A stretch of DNA of 64,000 nt from Hymenobacter negativus. Lineage in GTDB: Bacteria > Bacteroidota > Bacteroidia > Cytophagales > Hymenobacteraceae. The stretch lies in contig NZ_JAEDAE010000009.1 of assembly GCF_016056375.1 (NCBI RefSeq), positions 124,001 to 188,000 on the forward strand, read 5' to 3'. The first letter of the stretch is position 1. The number at the start of each line of letters is the position of its first letter. A program made the position numbers and the translations under genes. Positions 61,165-64,000 of this stretch are shown in pieces. The notes under the pieces are model-generated. The model was not told where the DNA came from and made no database searches. It saw only the letters and a list, made by a program, of their open reading frames with translations.

Positions 61165-62178
61165 ATGCTCAAACCCTCCCGCCGCTGGCTCCTGTTGTTG
61201 CTCCTCACCGGCTTCACCGCCATGAACGCCGTGGCCTTCTTCCACGCCTGGCGCTTCACACATTTCTCCAACGAGCCCGGCCTGCACTCGCCTAATCCCG
61301 AGCAACTCAGCCCCGGCCAAAAGCTCTGGCTGCTGCTCACCGGCATCCGCAACCCCAAGCCCCACAACGGCCCCCGGCCCGGCTTCCCGGTCGAAACCGT
61401 GCGCATCGCCAGCCCCAACGGCCCGCTCGAAGCCTGGTATGCCCGGCCCGACAGCGGCCGGGCGCGCGGCACCGTGGCCCTGTTTCACGGCTACACCAGC
61501 AGCAAGTCGCACCTCACCCACGAGGCCGGCTACTTCCGCCGCCTGGGCTATAACGTGCTGCTCGTAGACCAGACCGGCAACGGCAACTCGGCCGGATTCC
61601 GCACCACCGTGGGCTACCGCGAGGCCGACGACGTAGCGGCAGTATATCACTGGCTAAAAGATTCCACAAAGTCGTCAGGCTCCCCTCTCCATCGGAGAGG
61701 GGCCGGGGGTGAGGTTCCGGCGTCAGGCGAGCTAATTCTCTACGGCGTGAGCATGGGCGCCGTAGCCATTCTCCGCGCCGAGGCCGAGCTAGGCATCCAC
61801 CCCACTGCCAACATCCTCGAATGCCCCTACGGCAACATGCGCCAGACGGCCTACAACCGCTTCGCCTCCATGCACGTGCCCGGCTTCCCGATGGCCGATT
61901 TGCTGGTGTTCTGGGGCGGCGTGCAAAACGGCTTCTGGGCTTTCGGCCTCAACGCCGAGCATTACGCCAGCCAAATCCACACGCCCACCCTTCTGCTCTG
62001 GGGCACCGCCGACCCGCGCGTCACCCGCGCCGAAACCGATGCCATCTTCGCCCACCTCGCCGGCTCTAAAGTGCGCCACGATTTCGAGGGCATTGGCCAC
62101 GAACCTTATTGGAAACGTTATGGGGCGGAATGGGAGCGGCAGGTGTGGGTGTTTCTGAGTTCAGCACATCTAGAATAG
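61165..62178 (+). CDS. alpha/beta hydrolase with an in-frame repeat insertion
   Basis: 337 residues from the ATG at 61165 (MLKPSRRWLLLLLLTGF). An N-terminal membrane anchor (about 8-27) is followed by the hydrolase core: HGYTSSKS oxyanion loop, nucleophile YGVSMGA, acid TADPRV, and His in GIGHEP. A block of 16 residues (SGSPLHRRGAGGEVPA, about 171-186) has no counterpart in the fold. It is encoded by the repeat at 61677-61716, flanked by CGTCAGGC at 61673 and 61721. The frame is kept and the active-site residues are intact. Confidence 0.85.
   Translation: MLKPSRRWLLLLLLTGFTAMNAVAFFHAWRFTHFSNEPGLHSPNPEQLSPGQKLWLLLTGIRNPKPHNGPRPGFPVETVRIASPNGPLEAWYARPDSGRARGTVALFHGYTSSKSHLTHEAGYFRRLGYNVLLVDQTGNGNSAGFRTTVGYREADDVAAVYHWLKDSTKSSGSPLHRRGAGGEVPASGELILYGVSMGAVAILRAEAELGIHPTANILECPYGNMRQTAYNRFASMHVPGFPMADLLVFWGGVQNGFWAFGLNAEHYASQIHTPTLLLWGTADPRVTRAETDAIFAHLAGSKVRHDFEGIGHEPYWKRYGAEWERQVWVFLSSAHLE
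61677..61716. repeat. CCCCTCTCC...GGGGTGAGGT repeat inside a coding region
   Basis: About 40 bases nearly identical to the outer arm of the composite palindrome at 14331-14372 (CAGGCTCCCCTCTCC, then GGAGAGGGGCCGGGGGTGAGGT). CGTCAGGC occurs at 61673-61680 and again at 61721-61728, exactly 48 bases apart, so the insertion is a multiple of three. Confidence 0.88.
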
Positions 62179-62210
62179 CGGTTCAATCAATTTTCTTCCG
62201 GCTGCTCAAT

Positions 62211-62801
62211 TCAGGTCTCGTAGCTTGAAAGAAACTTCCGTTGCCAATGCCTCTTTTCGATGCTCCTGATATTCTCAGCTGTTTTTAGTGAATCCAGAAA
62301 ATGGCTTAAAATCTTCAATTCATTATCGTCGGGGTTACCCAAAAACGGCGTGGGATAAATCGCATTTCCGTAGCAGTTACGCACTTTTTCCGGAGTGTCG
62401 TCCACTATTAAAATTCTGTTTATATCAAACCCGAGCCGCCGCACTTTTTTCAGCAGCTTGGCATACTCGTAGTGGCTGGCTCCGTCCAGATTATAGTAGC
62501 CATATTCATCAATTTGGGGCACAACCAGTGGTGTGCAGCGCGAGCGACCCCACACGAATACCAGCTTTATTTCAACCGGAAATATTTGCTCAACCACCTG
62601 CTTCACGTAATCGTCGCTAGCCGATGACCAAACGGCTATATCAAATATCTCCGCGCAAGAAGCCAGAAAGGCATCCAATCCCGGCCTTCTGTACACGTAA
62701 TAATGGTAGAGCTGAAACGCGTAATCGTCGCCCAGCTTGGTAGCAGTTGCGTGGATGAGTGTTTCGTCAAGGTCCAGAATCAATAGAATTTTACTTTCCA
62801 T
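62211..62801 (-). CDS. FCP1/NIF-type HAD phosphatase
   Basis: 196 residues from the ATG at 62801 (MESKILLILDLDETLIHAT). HAD motif I DLDET, then AVWSSASDDY (motif II region), and ILIVDDTPEKV with the late Asp pair are those of the NLI-interacting-factor/FCP1-like phosphatase family, better known from eukaryotes but present in many bacteria. The bacterial substrate is unknown. It stands alone, convergent with the hydrolase gene, and diverges from dnaK over 233 bases. Confidence 0.88.
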   Translation of the reverse strand: MESKILLILDLDETLIHATATKLGDDYAFQLYHYYVYRRPGLDAFLASCAEIFDIAVWSSASDDYVKQVVEQIFPVEIKLVFVWGRSRCTPLVVPQIDEYGYYNLDGASHYEYAKLLKKVRRLGFDINRILIVDDTPEKVRNCYGNAIYPTPFLGNPDDNELKILSHFLDSLKTAENIRSIEKRHWQRKFLSSYET

Positions 62802-62915
62802 AGCTAGTAGCAAGGTAATCCAGACTTCACTTCCGCCCCCTTGTCAGGAAAATTTTGGCTGTTTGCAACAAATCCCGCCACCGCGTCGGATAACCTCCAC
62901 CTTACCCGCCGAAGC

Positions 62916-62932
62916 GGTGACAATCTGTCACC
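62916..62932. promoter_or_regulatory. perfect palindrome upstream of dnaK, operator candidate
   Basis: GGTGACA ATC TGTCACC: a 7-bp inverted repeat with a 3-base spacer, 102 bases ahead of the dnaK ATG. A TACGTTGC box at 62946-62953, one to two bases from TAnnTTTG, lies just downstream. It does not resemble the CIRCE/HrcA operator. It could bind a dimeric heat-shock regulator. Confidence 0.45.
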
Positions 62933-63034
62933 AAAACGACGCTGGTACGTTGCTTGTAATCCCCCGGTAGCGGCGGCAACGCGGCACTCCAACCTGACAA
63001 ATTCCACTCTTCTTAACCCAACACACCCCCTATC

Positions 63035-64000
63035 ATGGGCAAAATAATCGGCATTGACCTCGGCACCACCAACTCGTGCGTAGCCGTAATGGAAGGCAAC
63101 GAACCCGTTGTAATTCCCAACAGCGAAGGCCGCCGCACCACCCCCAGCATCGTCGCTTTCCTCGACGGGGGCAAGGGCGAGCGCAAAGTGGGCGACCCGG
63201 CCAAGCGCCAGGCCGTGACCAACCCCAAGAATACGATTTCCAGCATCAAGCGCTTCATGGGCCGCCACTTCAACGAGGTGACTGCTGAGCAGAAGCACGT
63301 TTCCTACGAAGTAGTGGCCGGTGCCAACAACACCGTAGCCGTGAAAATCGGCGACCGCAACTATACGCCGCAGGAAATCTCGGCCATGGTGCTCCAGAAA
63401 ATGAAGCAAACCGCTGAGGACTACCTCGGCCAGCCCGTAACCGAAGCCGTTATCACGGTACCCGCTTACTTCAACGACGCCCAGCGCCAGGCCACCAAAG
63501 AAGCTGGTGCCATCGCCGGCCTCGACGTGAAGCGCATCATCAACGAGCCCACGGCCGCTGCTTTGGCCTACGGCTTGGATAAGAAGCACAAAGACCAGAA
63601 AATTGCCGTGTACGACCTCGGCGGTGGCACGTTCGACATCTCCATCCTGGAACTCGGCGATGGCGTGTTTGAAGTGCTGAGCACCAACGGCGACACCCAC
63701 CTCGGCGGTGACGACTTCGACCAGGTTATCATCAATTTCCTGGCTGACCAGTTCAGCAGCGAAAACGAAGGCCTCGACCTGCGCAAAGACCCCATGGCCC
63801 TCCAGCGCCTGAAAGAAGCCGCTGAGAAAGCCAAAGTGGAGCTTTCGAGCTCGACCGAAACCGAAATCAACCTGCCTTACATCACCGCCACGGCCTCGGG
63901 CCCCAAGCACCTGGTGGTGAAACTGAGCCGCGCCAAATTTGAGCAGCTCGCCGATGACCTCGTGCGCCGCTCGATGGAGCCCGTGAAAAAGGCCCTGCAA
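63035..64000 (+). CDS. dnaK: chaperone DnaK (3' end outside the window)
   Basis: The first 322 codons are present, with no stop before the window edge. [16 protein letters not shown] (phosphate 1), [32 protein letters not shown] and [15 protein letters not shown] (phosphate 2) form the complete N-terminal ATPase domain up to the subdomain IIB helices. DnaK folds and protects proteins together with DnaJ and GrpE. The ATG at 63035 is the only start compatible with [10 protein letters not shown]. The missing part should be the substrate-binding domain. Confidence 0.98.
   Translation, partial: MGKIIGIDLGTTNSCVAVMEGNEPVVIPNSEGRRTTPSIVAFLDGGKGERKVGDPAKRQAVTNPKNTISSIKRFMGRHFNEVTAEQKHVSYEVVAGANNTVAVKIGDRNYTPQEISAMVLQKMKQTAEDYLGQPVTEAVITVPAYFNDAQRQATKEAGAIAGLDVKRIINEPTAAALAYGLDKKHKDQKIAVYDLGGGTFDISILELGDGVFEVLSTNGDTHLGGDDFDQVIINFLADQFSSENEGLDLRKDPMALQRLKEAAEKAKVELSSSTETEINLPYITATASGPKHLVVKLSRAKFEQLADDLVRRSMEPVKKALQ

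Noticed and set aside
7020-61716. Palindromic repeats as a CRISPR array or as plain terminators only
   Set aside because: They are scattered singly over about 55 kb, have long arms without uniform spacers, and occur between divergent genes and within a coding region, where a terminator role makes no sense.
62916-62932. CIRCE (HrcA) operator upstream of dnaK
   Set aside because: The palindrome is TGACA-based with a 3-base spacer; CIRCE is TTAGCACTC with a 9-base spacer.
62804-64000. Open frame opposite dnaK running to the window edge
   Set aside because: dnaK on the plus strand is certain; the opposite frame is a known type of spurious frame behind dnaK genes.

Overview
The window looks like chromosomal DNA from a GC-rich member of Bacteroidota, most likely a Hymenobacter-type Cytophagales bacterium. 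Seen in the sequence: type IX secretion C-terminal tails on two large secreted proteins, a DUF4249 lipoprotein next to a TonB-dependent receptor, many SPII lipoproteins, weak or absent Shine-Dalgarno sequences, and occasional TAnnTTTG-type -7 boxes. The genus is an inference from overall protein character; no rRNA gene or complete tRNA gene is present.

Layout. 1-2760: right end of a probable integrative element (end of a helix-turn-helix protein, small secreted protein, AT-richer DUF2971 gene, tyrosine recombinase, and a tRNA 3'-end-like remnant as candidate attachment site). 2882-10413: HelD-type transcription factor, small conserved proteins, a lactonase-family lipoprotein, an AI-2E family transporter bracketed by two copies of a palindromic repeat, a divergent pair of paralogous small proteins, and a DUF6929-like protein. 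10540-17185: the most unusual block, a tightly packed same-strand cluster of S-adenosylmethionine decarboxylase, zinc-ribbon/DUF4178 membrane protein, tiny membrane protein, DUF350, membrane-anchored spermidine-synthase-like enzyme, Tat-exported flavoprotein, and a His-rich polytopic membrane protein. 17215-34098: ricin/PD40/OmpA protein, amino-acid permease, two Spy/LTXXQ-like proteins, T9SS cargo, CstB-like persulfide dioxygenase-rhodanese, EamA transporter, RarA, SppA, lipoproteins and purine nucleoside phosphorylase. 34177-44739: TonB receptor, thioredoxin, HNH protein, DUF6687-like protein, and the SbcCD nuclease locus. 45031-52845: ClC channel, RhuM-Fic protein, dihydrolipoyl dehydrogenase, TPR lipoprotein, geranylgeranyl-reductase-like flavoprotein, FabG. 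52947-64000: large T9SS protein, VWA-like membrane protein, SDR, NAPE-PLD-like metallohydrolase, RluE-type pseudouridine synthase, alpha/beta hydrolase, FCP1-like phosphatase, and the 5' part of dnaK cut by the window edge.

How the parts work together. The polyamine-type cluster can make decarboxy-SAM in the cytoplasm and use it at the membrane, and the adjacent exported flavoenzyme and polytopic protein suggest a membrane- or periplasm-facing pathway whose product is unknown. SbcC and SbcD form one nuclease complex; TonB receptor and DUF4249 lipoprotein form an outer-membrane pair; most other genes are housekeeping singletons separated by strong bidirectional hairpin terminators.

A second theme is a dense set of interspersed palindromic repeats of several related families. 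They sit between genes but also trespass on them: one carries a start codon, others carry stop codons of neighbouring genes, and one lies in frame inside a hydrolase gene.
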